Assembly (NCBI GenBank): GCA_040752005.1
Contig: JBFMFX010000024.1
Coordinates: 1-64,000, forward strand
Direction of reading: 5' to 3'
From: RBG-16-66-20 sp040752005
GTDB taxonomy: Bacteria; Pseudomonadota; Gammaproteobacteria; Burkholderiales; SG8-39
DNA: 64,000 nt
A program made the position numbers and the translations under genes. Below the pieces are notes generated by a model. That model ran no database searches. It was not told the origin of the DNA and worked only from the letters and a program-made list of their open reading frames with translations. This document shows positions 1 to 8,256 of this stretch, piece by piece (within the stretch, counting starts at the first letter, position 1; every line of letters begins with the position of its first letter).

Positions 1-471
1 TGGGTCTGCCGGCCCCGGCGCGGTCTCCGCCCTTCCCGATTCGGGTTTGGCCGCGTCGGCTTTTGGCGCCTCGGGCTTTGTCGCCTCCGGCTTGGCTACC
101 GGCCTCGCCCCGCCTTGGGACGGCTCTGCCGGCAGCAGATCGCCGATCACGCGCGCGAGGCGTCCGTCCTCGAAGATGACGGCGAAACTGCGCTGTTCGC
201 GCTTGCCGCCGGGCGCCTCACGGTAGAACACATAGTCCCAGCGGTCGGCGTGAAAGATGTCCGTCACCAGCGGCGTGCCGAGGATGAAACGGACCTGCTC
301 CTTGGTCATGCCCGGCTTGAGCTGCTCGACCATCTCGCGCGTCACGTAATTTCCCTGCTGGATCGTGATCCGGTAGGGCTTCACGATCTCGGGCACCGGA
401 ACCGGCGCGCGCGCGCAGGCACCCAGTGCAAGCGGCACGAGGGCTGCGGCGAGGACAAGGGCCGAACGCAT
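1..471 (-). CDS. bamE: Outer-membrane assembly lipoprotein BamE (SmpA/OmlA), 3' end cut by window edge
   Basis: The first 157 codons are visible and the C-terminus runs off the window. The N-terminus is a lipoprotein signal peptide ending in a lipobox (LALGAC). The SmpA/OmlA fold follows: YRITIQQGNYV, then the family motif LKPGMTKEQVRFILGTPL, then DRWDYVFY. BamE is the small lipoprotein of the BAM complex that folds beta-barrels into the outer membrane. After the BamE domain the tail becomes a low-complexity Lys/Pro/Glu/Ala stretch, a variable extension seen in betaproteobacterial homologues. It is divergent from fur, the usual arrangement in this group. The start is ATG at 471, the only one that gives a complete signal peptide. 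Confidence 0.93.
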   Translation of the reverse strand, partial: MRSALVLAAALVPLALGACARAPVPVPEIVKPYRITIQQGNYVTREMVEQLKPGMTKEQVRFILGTPLVTDIFHADRWDYVFYREAPGGKREQRSFAVIFEDGRLARVIGDLLPAEPSQGGARPVAKPEATKPEAPKADAAKPESGRAETAPGPADP

Positions 472-551
472 CGGCGAAGCGGGTCTCAATCGCGGCGGGA
501 AAGGTAATATGATAGCCGATGCCCCCCGACGAACCCGCACCAACGGACGCC

Positions 552-998
552 ATGAACTCGGCGCAAAGCCTGAAGGAGATAGGGCTCAAGGCGACGCTGC
601 CGCGCCGCAAGATCCTCGAGCTCTTCGAGACCAGCAAGGTGCGCCACCTCTCGGCCGAGGACGTGTACCGCGCGCTGATCGCCGAGGGGCTCGACGTGGG
701 CCTTGCCACCGTGTATCGCGTGCTGACCCAGTTCGAGCAGGCGGGGCTCCTCACGCGCCAGCACTTCGAGACCGGCAAGGCGGTGTTCGAGCTGAGCCAG
801 GGCGGGCACCACGATCACCTCGTGTGCCTTCAATGCGGGCGCGTGGTGGAGTTCTTCGACGCCGAGATCGAACGGCGCCAGAACGAGATCGCGCGCGCGC
901 GCGGATTCTCACTGCGCGGGCATTCGCTCGCCCTGTACGCCGACTGCACCAAGCGCGACTGCGAGTTCCGCACGGCCGGAAAGTCCGCGCCGGCCTGA
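552..998 (+). CDS. fur: Ferric uptake regulator Fur
   Basis: This 148-residue protein has the normal Fur length. The winged-helix half contains LPRRKILELFE and the recognition-helix region LATVYRVLTQFEQAGL. The dimerisation half carries the metal site HHDHLVCLQCG, a second C-x4-C pair (CTKRDC) and conserved His residues. Fur represses iron-uptake genes when Fe2+ is bound. An in-frame upstream ATG at 519 exists, but the start at 552 (MNSAQSLKEIGLKATLPRR) matches the family. A possible -10 (TATGAT) lies at about 508-513 between bamE and fur. I could not identify a convincing Fur box there, so autoregulation is not shown. Confidence 0.95.
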   Translation: MNSAQSLKEIGLKATLPRRKILELFETSKVRHLSAEDVYRALIAEGLDVGLATVYRVLTQFEQAGLLTRQHFETGKAVFELSQGGHHDHLVCLQCGRVVEFFDAEIERRQNEIARARGFSLRGHSLALYADCTKRDCEFRTAGKSAPA

Positions 999-1012
999 GC
1001 CGAGCGGCCCGT

Positions 1013-2668
1013 TCAGTTACCGCCGAGCAGCTCGGCGGCGTGGCGGCGCTGGGTCGGGGTGATCTCGGCGCCGCCCAGCATACGCGCCAGTTCCTCGATG
1101 CGGCCGGCATGGTCCAGGCGCGCGAGCGCGACCCGCACCTTGCCGCGCGCGTTCGATCGCGACACCGTCCACTGCTCGTCACCCTGCGCCGCGACCTGCG
1201 CCAAGTGCGTCACGCACAGCACCTGGCGCTCGCGGCCAAGCGTCTTGAGGGCGCGGCCGACGGTCTCGGCGACCGCGCCGCCGATGCCGGCGTCCACCTC
1301 GTCGAACACCAGCGTGCCCACCGGGGCGTCCTTTGCCGCAACGAGCTGAACGGCGAGGCTCACGCGCGCGAGCTCCCCGCCGGAGGCGACTTTTGCGAGC
1401 GGGCGAAGCGGCAGGCTCGGGTGCGAGCTGACCTCGAACGCCACCTCCTCCAGCCCGTTCGCGCCCGGTGAGTCGAGCGCGCGCAGCGTCGCCGCGAAGC
1501 GCGCGCCTGCCATCGCCAGGCCCTGCATCGCCTCGGTGACATCGCGCGAGAAGGCCTGCGCCGCGGCCTTGCGCCGGGCCGACAACTCGCGCGCCGCGGC
1601 CTCATAGCGCTCGCGCGCGGCAGCCACCTCGCGCTCGAGCGCCTCCGCACTCGCCGCAAGCTCCAGCTCGCGCAGGCGCCGTGCGGCATCGGCGGCAAAC
1701 TCCGGCAGCGCCTCCGGCCGCACGCGGTGGCGCCGCGCGGCCGCGTGCCACGCCTCGATGCGGCGCTCGGTCTCGGCGAGCGCCTGCGGGTCGAGGTCCA
1801 CGCGCGAGACGTAGTCGCGCAGGCCGCGCACCGCCTCGCCGGCCTGCGCCCCGGCCGCATCGAGCAACTCGACGATCGGCGCAAGGCGCGCGTCATGCCG
1901 CAGCAGCGCGCGCAGGCGGCCTGCGACCGCCGCGAGCTGCGCCACGCACGCGCCCTCTTGCTCGGCAAGCGCCTCCAGCGCCGACTGCGCGCCGGCAAGC
2001 AGGCTCGCGCCGTGCGCGAGCGCGCGCTGGCGCGCCGAAAGCGCCTCCCACTCGCCTTCCTGCGGCGCAAGGCGCGCCAGCTCGGCGACGGTCTGCTCCA
2101 GCTCGCTTCGCTCGGCTTCGCGCTGCGCCAGCCGGGCGGCGGCCTCGGCCGCCAGCGCCTCGAGCCGCTTCCAGGCGCGCCACGCCTCGGCGCACTCGGC
2201 GGCGAGCGCCTGCGCCCCGGCGCGCGCGTCCAGCAGCGCACGCTGCGCCGCCGGCCGGAGCAGCGACTGGTGCTCGTGCTGGCCGTGGATGTCCACCAGA
2301 TGTTCGCCCACCTCGCGCAGCTGCGCGAGCGTCGCCGGGCGTCCGTTGACGAAGCAGCGCGAGCGGCCGGCGCGGTCAATCGTGCGTCGGAGCAGCACCA
2401 CCCCGGGATCGCCCTCCAGGCCGGCCTCGGCGAGCAGGCGCGCGAGCGCGGCGCCGCCGGCTTCGAACTCGGCCGAGAGTTCAGCGCGCTCGGCGCCCGC
2501 GCGCACCAGCGACGCGTCCCCGCGCCCGCCGACCAGCAGCTCGATCGCGTCCACCAGGATGGACTTTCCGGCGCCGGTCTCGCCGGTGAGCGCGGTGAAC
2601 CCCGGCCCGGGCTCGAGCTCAGCCCGCTCCACGATGACGAAATCGCGCAGGGCGAGCGCGCGCAGCAT
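1013..2668 (-). CDS. recN: DNA repair protein RecN
   Basis: RecN is an SMC-like ATPase of double-strand-break repair. The 551-residue protein has a Walker A at its N-terminus (GETGAGKS), a long alanine/glutamate-rich coiled-coil centre, and at the C-terminus the ABC signature region (KVASGGELARVSLA) followed by the Walker B (TLVFDEVDAGIGG) and a conserved His (VTHLAQVAAQGD). Its length equals that of the E. coli protein. It lies 33 bases downstream of nadK on the same strand, a conserved nadK-recN pair, so it is probably co-transcribed from the nadK side. Confidence 0.96.
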   Translation of the reverse strand: MLRALALRDFVIVERAELEPGPGFTALTGETGAGKSILVDAIELLVGGRGDASLVRAGAERAELSAEFEAGGAALARLLAEAGLEGDPGVVLLRRTIDRAGRSRCFVNGRPATLAQLREVGEHLVDIHGQHEHQSLLRPAAQRALLDARAGAQALAAECAEAWRAWKRLEALAAEAAARLAQREAERSELEQTVAELARLAPQEGEWEALSARQRALAHGASLLAGAQSALEALAEQEGACVAQLAAVAGRLRALLRHDARLAPIVELLDAAGAQAGEAVRGLRDYVSRVDLDPQALAETERRIEAWHAAARRHRVRPEALPEFAADAARRLRELELAASAEALEREVAAARERYEAAARELSARRKAAAQAFSRDVTEAMQGLAMAGARFAATLRALDSPGANGLEEVAFEVSSHPSLPLRPLAKVASGGELARVSLAVQLVAAKDAPVGTLVFDEVDAGIGGAVAETVGRALKTLGRERQVLCVTHLAQVAAQGDEQWTVSRSNARGKVRVALARLDHAGRIEELARMLGGAEITPTQRRHAAELLGGN

Positions 2669-2701
2669 CAGGTACGCCCCGGACGGTTCCGCCGCACGCC
2701 T

Positions 2702-3586
2702 CTAGCCGTCGGCGCGGTCCCCCGCCGCATCGCTCCAGCGCAGCTTCTCGCGCAGCATGGTGAAATAGCTGTAGCCGGGCGGGTGCACGAACCGGATCGA
2801 GTCGGCCGAGCGCCGCAGCACCATGCGGTCGCCCTCGTGCAGGTCGGTGAGCGCGAAGCCGTCGAAATGCGCGCGCGCATCCACCGCGCGCACCAGCGTG
2901 ATCTCGATGACGCTCGAATCGCTCACGCTCACCGGCCGCGCCGAGAGCACGTGCGGGTTGAGCGGCACCAGGGCGAACGCCGGCACCGTCGGCTGCAGGA
3001 TCGGCCCCTGCGCCGAGAGCGCGTAGGCGGTCGAGCCGGTCGGCGTCGCGACGATGATGCCGTCGGCGCGCAGCGCGTACACATGCTCGCCGTTGATCGC
3101 GAGGCGGAATTCGATCAGCCGCGCCTCCGAGCCCTTGGATACCACCGCCTCGTTGAGCGCCACGGTGCGCAGGATCGCGCGCCGCTCGCGCACCACCTCG
3201 GCGTTGAGCAGCGAGCGCTCCTCGATCGTGTGCCTGCCCTCCAGGATCGCGCCCACGGATTCGTGCATCTGCGACAGGGGGATGTCGGTCATGAAGCCCA
3301 GCCGCCCCAGGTTCACCCCGGCGAGCGGCACGCGGTAGCGCGCCAGATTCCTCGCCGCGGCGAGCATCGTGCCGTCGCCCCCGATCACGACCGCGAGATC
3401 GGCGCGCCCGCCGATCGCCGCGTAGTCGGCGCCCGCCTCCGGCGCGCCGGCGAGCGCCGCGGTTTCGCGCTCGAGGATCGCCTCGCAGCCGCGCTGGCGC
3501 AGGAACTCGGCGAGCGCGCGCACCGGCCCGGCGATCTCCGGCGTCGGCTTGCCGATGAGCGCGATGCGACGGAACGCGAGCGGCAT
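2702..3586 (-). CDS. nadK: NAD kinase
   Basis: This is an ATP- (or polyphosphate-) dependent NAD kinase that makes NADP in the cytosol. The 294-residue protein contains the kinase motif GGDGTMLAAARN, the NE/D motif (LNEAVVSKG), and the glycine-rich stretch RADGIIVATPTGSTAYALSA typical of NadK. The ATG at 3586 lies only 34 bases from the divergent hrcA start. Upstream of recN in the same transcript direction. Confidence 0.96.
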   Translation of the reverse strand: MPLAFRRIALIGKPTPEIAGPVRALAEFLRQRGCEAILERETAALAGAPEAGADYAAIGGRADLAVVIGGDGTMLAAARNLARYRVPLAGVNLGRLGFMTDIPLSQMHESVGAILEGRHTIEERSLLNAEVVRERRAILRTVALNEAVVSKGSEARLIEFRLAINGEHVYALRADGIIVATPTGSTAYALSAQGPILQPTVPAFALVPLNPHVLSARPVSVSDSSVIEITLVRAVDARAHFDGFALTDLHEGDRMVLRRSADSIRFVHPPGYSYFTMLREKLRWSDAAGDRADG

Positions 3587-3592
3587 CGCGGC

Positions 3593-3614
3593 ATTCTAAC
3601 CGCATGTGTAGAAT
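3593..3614. promoter_or_regulatory. Symmetric divergent -10 elements between nadK and hrcA
   Basis: The 34-base gap between the two start codons contains an inverted repeat, ATTCTA (3593-3598) and TAGAAT (3609-3614). Each arm read toward its own gene is a good -10 hexamer (TAGAAT). Each lies only 6-7 bases before the start codon (3586 and 3621), which would give leaderless or near-leaderless mRNAs. No clear -35 hexamer is visible on either side. The role is inferred from position and symmetry. Confidence 0.4.
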
Positions 3615-3620
3615 GGCCCC

Positions 3621-4640
3621 ATGCTCGACAGACGCGCACAGATCCTGCTGAAGACGCTGATCGAGCGTTACATCGCCGAGGGCGAGCCGGTCGGCTCGCG
3701 CACGCTGTCCCGGCACTCGGGCCTGGACCTGTCGCCCGCCACGATCCGCAACGTGATGGCGGACCTGGAGGAGCTGGGCCTGGTCGCCAGCCCGCACACC
3801 TCCGCCGGCCGCGTGCCGACGCCGCAGGGGTTCCGCTTCTTCGTGGACACGCTGCTGGTCGTGCGGCCGCTCGAGCGCGAGGAGCTCCACCAGATCGAGG
3901 ACCAGCTCCACCCGGACAGCCCCAAGCGCGCGGTACAGACCGCCTCGCAGTTGCTCTCGGAGCTCACCCATTACGCCGGGGTGGTGATGCTGCCGCGGGC
4001 GCGCGCGCTCACGTTCCGCCGGATCGAATTCCTGCGGCTGTCGGAGAAGCGGATCCTGCTGATCGTCGTCACGCCGCAGGGCGACGTGCAGAACCGCGTC
4101 CTCGTCACCGAGCGCGACTACCGCCCTTCGGAGCTGATCGAGGCGGCGAATTTCCTCAACGAGCACTACTCCGGCCAGTCGTTCGAGGAAGTCCGCCAGC
4201 GGCTGCACGGCGAGCTGGGCGAGATCCGGCAGGACATCATCGCGCTGATGACCGCGGCACTGGAGGCCGGCAGCCGCGCCGTCGCCGAGGAGGCCGACCC
4301 GGTGGTCGTCTCGGGCGAGGCGAATCTGCTTGCGGTGCGCGACCTGTCGCAGGACCTGAACCGGCTGCGCCAGCTCTTCGAGATGTTCGAGAGAAAGACC
4401 AGGCTGCTGCAGATCCTCGACCAGTCGCTGCGGGCCGACCGGGTGCAGATCTTCATCGGTGGCGAATCGGGGTTTGCCGCACCCGACGAGGTGAGTGTGG
4501 TCGCCGCCCCCTACAAGGTGGACGGCCAGGTGGTGGGCACGCTGGGCGTGATCGGTCCGACGCGCATGGCGTACGACCGCGTGGTGCCGATCGTGGACGT
4601 CACCGCGAAGCTCCTCTCCAGCGCGCTGTCGCAGACCTGA
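3621..4640 (+). CDS. hrcA: Heat-inducible transcription repressor HrcA
   Basis: HrcA represses class I heat-shock genes by binding CIRCE operators. The 339-residue protein has the N-terminal winged helix (RAQILLKTLIERYIAEGEPV, SRHSGLDLSPATIRNVMADL), the family signature HTSAGRVPTPQGFRFFVD, a GAF-like centre and the C-terminal segment VGTLGVIGPTRMAYDRVVPI. It is followed at once by hemH and then grpE-dnaK-dnaJ. I found no CIRCE inverted repeat (TTAGCACTC-N9-GAGTGCTAA) upstream of hrcA or grpE in this window, so its target here is probably elsewhere (for example groESL). Confidence 0.96.
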   Translation: MLDRRAQILLKTLIERYIAEGEPVGSRTLSRHSGLDLSPATIRNVMADLEELGLVASPHTSAGRVPTPQGFRFFVDTLLVVRPLEREELHQIEDQLHPDSPKRAVQTASQLLSELTHYAGVVMLPRARALTFRRIEFLRLSEKRILLIVVTPQGDVQNRVLVTERDYRPSELIEAANFLNEHYSGQSFEEVRQRLHGELGEIRQDIIALMTAALEAGSRAVAEEADPVVVSGEANLLAVRDLSQDLNRLRQLFEMFERKTRLLQILDQSLRADRVQIFIGGESGFAAPDEVSVVAAPYKVDGQVVGTLGVIGPTRMAYDRVVPIVDVTAKLLSSALSQT

Positions 4641-5569
4641 AGGGCCTCCTTCTTGTCAACCTCGGCACGCCCGCGGCGCCGACGCCGCAGGCGGTGCGCC
4701 GCTACCTCGCGGAGTTTCTCTCCGACCCGCGCGTGGTCGAGGTCCCGCGCCCGCTGTGGCTGCCGGTTCTGCACGGGATCGTGCTGCGTGTGCGCCCGGC
4801 CCGGTCGGCGGAAAAGTACGCCAAGATCTGGACCGCCGAAGGCTCGCCGCTGGCGGTGCACACCCGCCGGCAGGCGGAGCTTCTCGCCGCGCGGCTGCCG
4901 GGGATGCGCGTCGCCTGGGCGATGCGCTATGGCGAGCCCTCGATCGCCGCCGGTCTGGCAGAGCTCTCCGGCCGCGACCGGATCCTAGTGTTGCCGCTCT
5001 ATCCGCAGTACTCGCGCAGCACCACCGAGAGCGTGCGCGATTGCCTGCCACCGGGCATGCCGATGGTGGAACAGTTTCACGATCACCCGGCCTACATCGC
5101 CGCGCTCGCCGCTGGCATCCGGCGCCACTGGCAGCGGCACGGCCGCGCCGAGCGGCTGCTGCTGAGCTTTCACGGCCTGCCGCAACGCGCCGTCGCGCGC
5201 GGCGATCCGTACCGCGCACAGTGCGAAGCGACCGCGCGCCTGCTCGGCGCCGCGCTCGGGCTCGCCGAGCGCGAGGCGCTGGTCACGTTTCAGTCGCGCT
5301 TCGGACCGGCGCGCTGGCTGGAGCCGGCCACGGAGCCGACGCTCGTTGCGCTGGCGCGCGCCGGTGTAAAGAGGGTGGACGTCGCCTGTCCCGGGTTCGT
5401 CTCGGACTGCCTGGAAACGCTGGAGGAAATCGGAATCGGCGCGCGCGCGGCCTTCATCGCGGCGGGCGGCACCGAACTTCGACTCGTGCCATGCCTGAAC
5501 GAGGATCCGGAGTGGATCGACGCGCTCGCCGAAATCGCCCTTGATTCCTGCGCCCTCGTCCCCAAGTAA
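4637..5569 (+). CDS. hemH: Ferrochelatase, probable CTG start
   Basis: Ferrochelatase inserts Fe2+ into protoporphyrin IX, the last step of heme synthesis. The protein begins LKGLLLVNLGTPAAPTPQAV, matching the usual N-terminus of HemH. It contains the active-site His motif LLLSFHGLPQRAV, the TFQSRFGPARWLEP block and the CPGFVSDCLETLEEI block near the end. The reading frame has no ATG, GTG or TTG near the conserved N-terminus. The only codon fitting the family start is CTG at 4637, which overlaps the hrcA stop as CTGA. From there the product is 310 residues. The frame stays open far upstream through hrcA in another phase, so an upstream start is formally possible but would add unrelated sequence. 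Confidence 0.9.
   Translation: MKGLLLVNLGTPAAPTPQAVRRYLAEFLSDPRVVEVPRPLWLPVLHGIVLRVRPARSAEKYAKIWTAEGSPLAVHTRRQAELLAARLPGMRVAWAMRYGEPSIAAGLAELSGRDRILVLPLYPQYSRSTTESVRDCLPPGMPMVEQFHDHPAYIAALAAGIRRHWQRHGRAERLLLSFHGLPQRAVARGDPYRAQCEATARLLGAALGLAEREALVTFQSRFGPARWLEPATEPTLVALARAGVKRVDVACPGFVSDCLETLEEIGIGARAAFIAAGGTELRLVPCLNEDPEWIDALAEIALDSCALVPK
5540..5567 (+). promoter_or_regulatory. Predicted sigma-32 heat-shock promoter of grpE-dnaK-dnaJ
   Basis: CTTGAT at 5540-5545, a 14-base spacer, then CCCCAAGT at 5560-5567 match the sigma-32 consensus (CTTGAA, 13-15 bases, CCCCATNT). The -10 covers the last codons and stop of hemH. Transcription would start near 5574, about 20 bases before the grpE ATG at 5595. 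This gives the chaperone genes a heat-shock promoter independent of hrcA-hemH. Confidence 0.7.
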
Positions 5570-5594
5570 AATTTCTCTGATTACTTGCCTCGCC

Positions 5595-6227
5595 ATGTCC
5601 GAACCCGAAAACCGGAATCAGAACCCTGACGTCGCCGAGGCCGCCGGTCCGGCGGCAGCGCCGGCGGAGTCCACGCCGCCGGCTTCGGCAGAAGACAAGA
5701 CCCTGGAGCGGCTGCTCGCCGAAGCCCAGGCGCGCTTCGAGGAGCAGCGCGAAGCGCTGCTGCGTGCGCTCGCCGAAGCCGACAACGCGCGCAAGCGCGC
5801 CCAGGCCGAAGTCGCCGCCGCCCAGAAGTACGCGATCGAGCGCTTCGCCCAGAGCCTGCTGCCGGTTTGCGACAGCCTGGAGGCGACGCTCGCGGCCCCC
5901 GGCGAGGCGGCCGAGGCGCTCAAGAGCGGCGTCGAGCTGACGCTCAAGCAGCTCAGGGCGGCGCTGGAGAAGGCGGGGATTGCGGAAATACCGGCGGCGC
6001 CCGGCGCGCGCTTCGACCCCAACGTTCATCAGGCGATGGCCGCGGTCGAGTCCAACGCCGAACCCAACTCGATCGTCGCCGTGATGGTCAAGGGCTACCG
6101 GCTGCACGACCGCGTGCTGCGGCCCGCCCTGGTTACGGTCGCGAAAGCGGTTGAAAAACCGCAGGAAACCCCCATCTCCGAAGCCGACCCGGCGACCCGG
6201 CCGCAAGCGAAGGAATCGTCAACATGA
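5595..6227 (+). CDS. grpE: Nucleotide exchange factor GrpE
   Basis: GrpE releases ADP from DnaK. The 210-residue protein starts with an acidic, alanine/proline-rich tail (residues 1-45). It continues with the long dimerising helix (RFEEQREALLRALAEADNAR) and the beta-wing domain with the family signature (FDPNVHQAMAAV, then VMVKGYRLHDRVLRPALVTV). ATG at 5595 was chosen because it sits just after the heat-shock promoter; an in-frame ATG at 5541 lies inside hemH and upstream of the predicted transcription start. The stop overlaps the dnaK start (ATGA). Confidence 0.95.
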   Translation: MSEPENRNQNPDVAEAAGPAAAPAESTPPASAEDKTLERLLAEAQARFEEQREALLRALAEADNARKRAQAEVAAAQKYAIERFAQSLLPVCDSLEATLAAPGEAAEALKSGVELTLKQLRAALEKAGIAEIPAAPGARFDPNVHQAMAAVESNAEPNSIVAVMVKGYRLHDRVLRPALVTVAKAVEKPQETPISEADPATRPQAKESST

Positions 6228-8164
6228 GCAAAATCATCGGCATAGACCTCGGCACCACCAACTCCTGCGTCGCGATCATGGAGGGCGGCAAGCCCAAGGT
6301 GATCGAGAACTCCGAGGGCTCGCGCACGACGCCCTCGATCGTCGCCTACACCGACGACGGCGAGATCCTGGTCGGCGCCCCCGCCAAGCGCCAGGCGGTC
6401 ACCAACGCGAAAAACACGCTCTACGCGGTCAAGCGCCTGATCGGGCGCAAGTTCGCCGACCCGGAGGTGCAGAAGGCGATCAAGCACGTGCCCTACCGGA
6501 TCGTCGAGGCGGCAAACGGCGATGCCTGGGTGGAAGTGCGCAGCAAGAAGCTCGCACCGCCGCAGGTTTCGGCCGAGGTGCTGCGCAAGATGAAGAAGAC
6601 GGCCGAGGACTATCTCGGCACCGAGGTGACCGAGGCGGTGATCACCGTGCCCGCCTATTTCAACGACTCGCAGCGCCAGGCGACCAAGGACGCCGGCCGC
6701 ATCGCCGGACTCGAAGTCAAGCGCATCATCAACGAGCCGACCGCTGCGGCGCTCGCCTTCGGCCTGGACAAGCAGGGCAAGGGTGATCGCAAGATCGCGG
6801 TCTACGACCTGGGCGGCGGCACGTTCGACATCTCGATCATCGAGCTCGCCGACGTCGAGGGCGAGAAGCAGTTCGAGGTGCTGTCGACGAACGGCGACAC
6901 GTTCCTCGGCGGCGAGGACTTCGACCAGCGCCTGATTGACTACATCGTCGAGGAATTCCGCAAGCAGACCGGCGTGGACCTGTCGAAGGATCCGATCGCG
7001 CTGCAGCGGGTGAAGTCGGCCGCCGAGCGGGCGAAGATCGAGCTCTCCTCCTCGCAGCAGACCGAGATCAACGAGCCGTACATCGCGATGGCGGGCGGCG
7101 CGCCGCAGCACCTGACGATGAAGATCACGCGCGCCAAGTTCGAGTCGCTGGTCGAGGACCTGATCGACAAGACGATCGAGCCGTGCCGCATCGCGCTCAA
7201 GGACGCCGGGCTCAAGGTCAGCGACATCCAGGACGTGATCCTGGTGGGCGGCATGACCCGCATGCCGAAGGTGCAGGAGCGCGTGCGCGAATTCTTCGGC
7301 CGCGAGCCGCGGAAGGACGTCAACCCCGACGAGGCGGTGGCGATCGGCGCCGCGATCCAGGCCGGCGTGCTCAAGGGTGAAGTGAAGGACGTGCTGCTGC
7401 TCGACGTCACGCCGCTGTCGCTCGGCATCGAGACCCTCGGCGGGGTGTTCACCAAGCTCATCAACAAGAACACCACGATCCCGACCAAGGCGACGCAGAT
7501 CTTCTCCACCGCCGAGGACGGCCAGACCGCGGTGACGATCCACGTGCTGCAGGGCGAGCGCGAAATGGCGGCGGGCAACAAGTCGCTTGGCCAGTTCAAC
7601 CTCACCGACATCCCGCCGGCGCCGCGCGGCGTGCCGCAGATCGAGGTGACGTTCGACATTGACGCGAACGGCATCCTGCACGTCACCGCCAAGGACAAGG
7701 CGACCGGCAAGGAGGCGAAGATCAGGATCCAGGCGGGCTCCGGCCTCACCGAGGAGGAGATCCAGCGCATGATCAAGGACGCCGAGGCGCACGCCGAGGA
7801 GGACCGCCGCGCGCGCGAGCTGGTGGAAGCGCGCAACCAGTGCGAGGCGCTGGTGCACTCGGTGCGAAAGTCGCTCGCCGAGCACGGCGGCAAGCTGGAG
7901 GCGGGCGAGAAGGAGAGAATCGAGGCCGCGCTGAAGGAGGCCGAGAGCGTGCTCAAGTCCGACGACAAGGCCGCGATCGAGGCCAAGGCGCGCGCGCTGG
8001 CGCAGGCGTCGCAGAAGCTCGGCGAGAGAATCTACGCCGAGGCGCAAGCGAAGCAGGCCGCCGGCGGCGGAGCACAGGCGTCGGAGGCCAGAAAGGACGA
8101 CGGCAACGTCGTGGACGCTGAATTCACCGAAGTGAAGGACAAGAAGGACGGTACCGGACGCTGA
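6224..8164 (+). CDS. dnaK: Chaperone DnaK (Hsp70)
   Basis: DnaK is the cytosolic Hsp70 that binds exposed hydrophobic peptides in an ATP-dependent cycle with DnaJ and GrpE. The 646-residue protein has the expected length. Visible motifs are IGIDLGTTNSCVAIMEGG at the N-terminus, YDLGGGTFDISIIE (phosphate 2), VILVGGMTRMPKVQ, the linker DVLLLDVTPLSLGIE, a beta-sandwich substrate domain, a helical lid and the C-terminal VVDAEFTEVKD tail. It begins inside the grpE stop (ATGA). Confidence 0.98.
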   Translation: MSKIIGIDLGTTNSCVAIMEGGKPKVIENSEGSRTTPSIVAYTDDGEILVGAPAKRQAVTNAKNTLYAVKRLIGRKFADPEVQKAIKHVPYRIVEAANGDAWVEVRSKKLAPPQVSAEVLRKMKKTAEDYLGTEVTEAVITVPAYFNDSQRQATKDAGRIAGLEVKRIINEPTAAALAFGLDKQGKGDRKIAVYDLGGGTFDISIIELADVEGEKQFEVLSTNGDTFLGGEDFDQRLIDYIVEEFRKQTGVDLSKDPIALQRVKSAAERAKIELSSSQQTEINEPYIAMAGGAPQHLTMKITRAKFESLVEDLIDKTIEPCRIALKDAGLKVSDIQDVILVGGMTRMPKVQERVREFFGREPRKDVNPDEAVAIGAAIQAGVLKGEVKDVLLLDVTPLSLGIETLGGVFTKLINKNTTIPTKATQIFSTAEDGQTAVTIHVLQGEREMAAGNKSLGQFNLTDIPPAPRGVPQIEVTFDIDANGILHVTAKDKATGKEAKIRIQAGSGLTEEEIQRMIKDAEAHAEEDRRARELVEARNQCEALVHSVRKSLAEHGGKLEAGEKERIEAALKEAESVLKSDDKAAIEAKARALAQASQKLGERIYAEAQAKQAAGGGAQASEARKDDGNVVDAEFTEVKDKKDGTGR

Positions 8165-8181
8165 GCGCACCGATTCCGTCG

Positions 8182-8230
8182 GGCCGGATTGCAGCCGGCG
8201 GCGCCCGCCGCGGCTGAATCCGGCCGTTTT
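8182..8230 (+). terminator. Strong hairpin with T-run between dnaK and dnaJ
   Basis: GGCCGGATT-GCAGCCG on the left pairs with CGGCTGAATCCGGCC on the right, with one bulged base and a GC-rich top, followed directly by GTTTT. This is a rho-independent terminator or attenuator. Placed inside the operon, it would leave dnaJ at lower level than dnaK. Confidence 0.75.
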
Positions 8231-8256
8231 GCATCAGGGGGCGCACGGGAACACAC

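Noticed and set aside
472..551. Fur box between bamE and fur
   Set aside because: A/T-rich bases around 505-515 look like a -10 element; no 19-base Fur inverted repeat is visible.
3587..3620. CIRCE operator for HrcA
   Set aside because: The inverted repeat here (ATTCTA/TAGAAT) does not match TTAGCACTC-N9-GAGTGCTAA and fits divergent -10 boxes better.
1727..5569. 1280-codon plus-strand open frame spanning recN, nadK and hrcA
   Set aside because: It is a high-GC antisense/off-frame opening; only its last 310 codons (hemH) have family motifs.
6095..8170. 691-codon frame antisense to dnaK
   Set aside because: Long frames antisense to dnaK are a known artefact of its codon pattern; no motif or ribosome site supports it.
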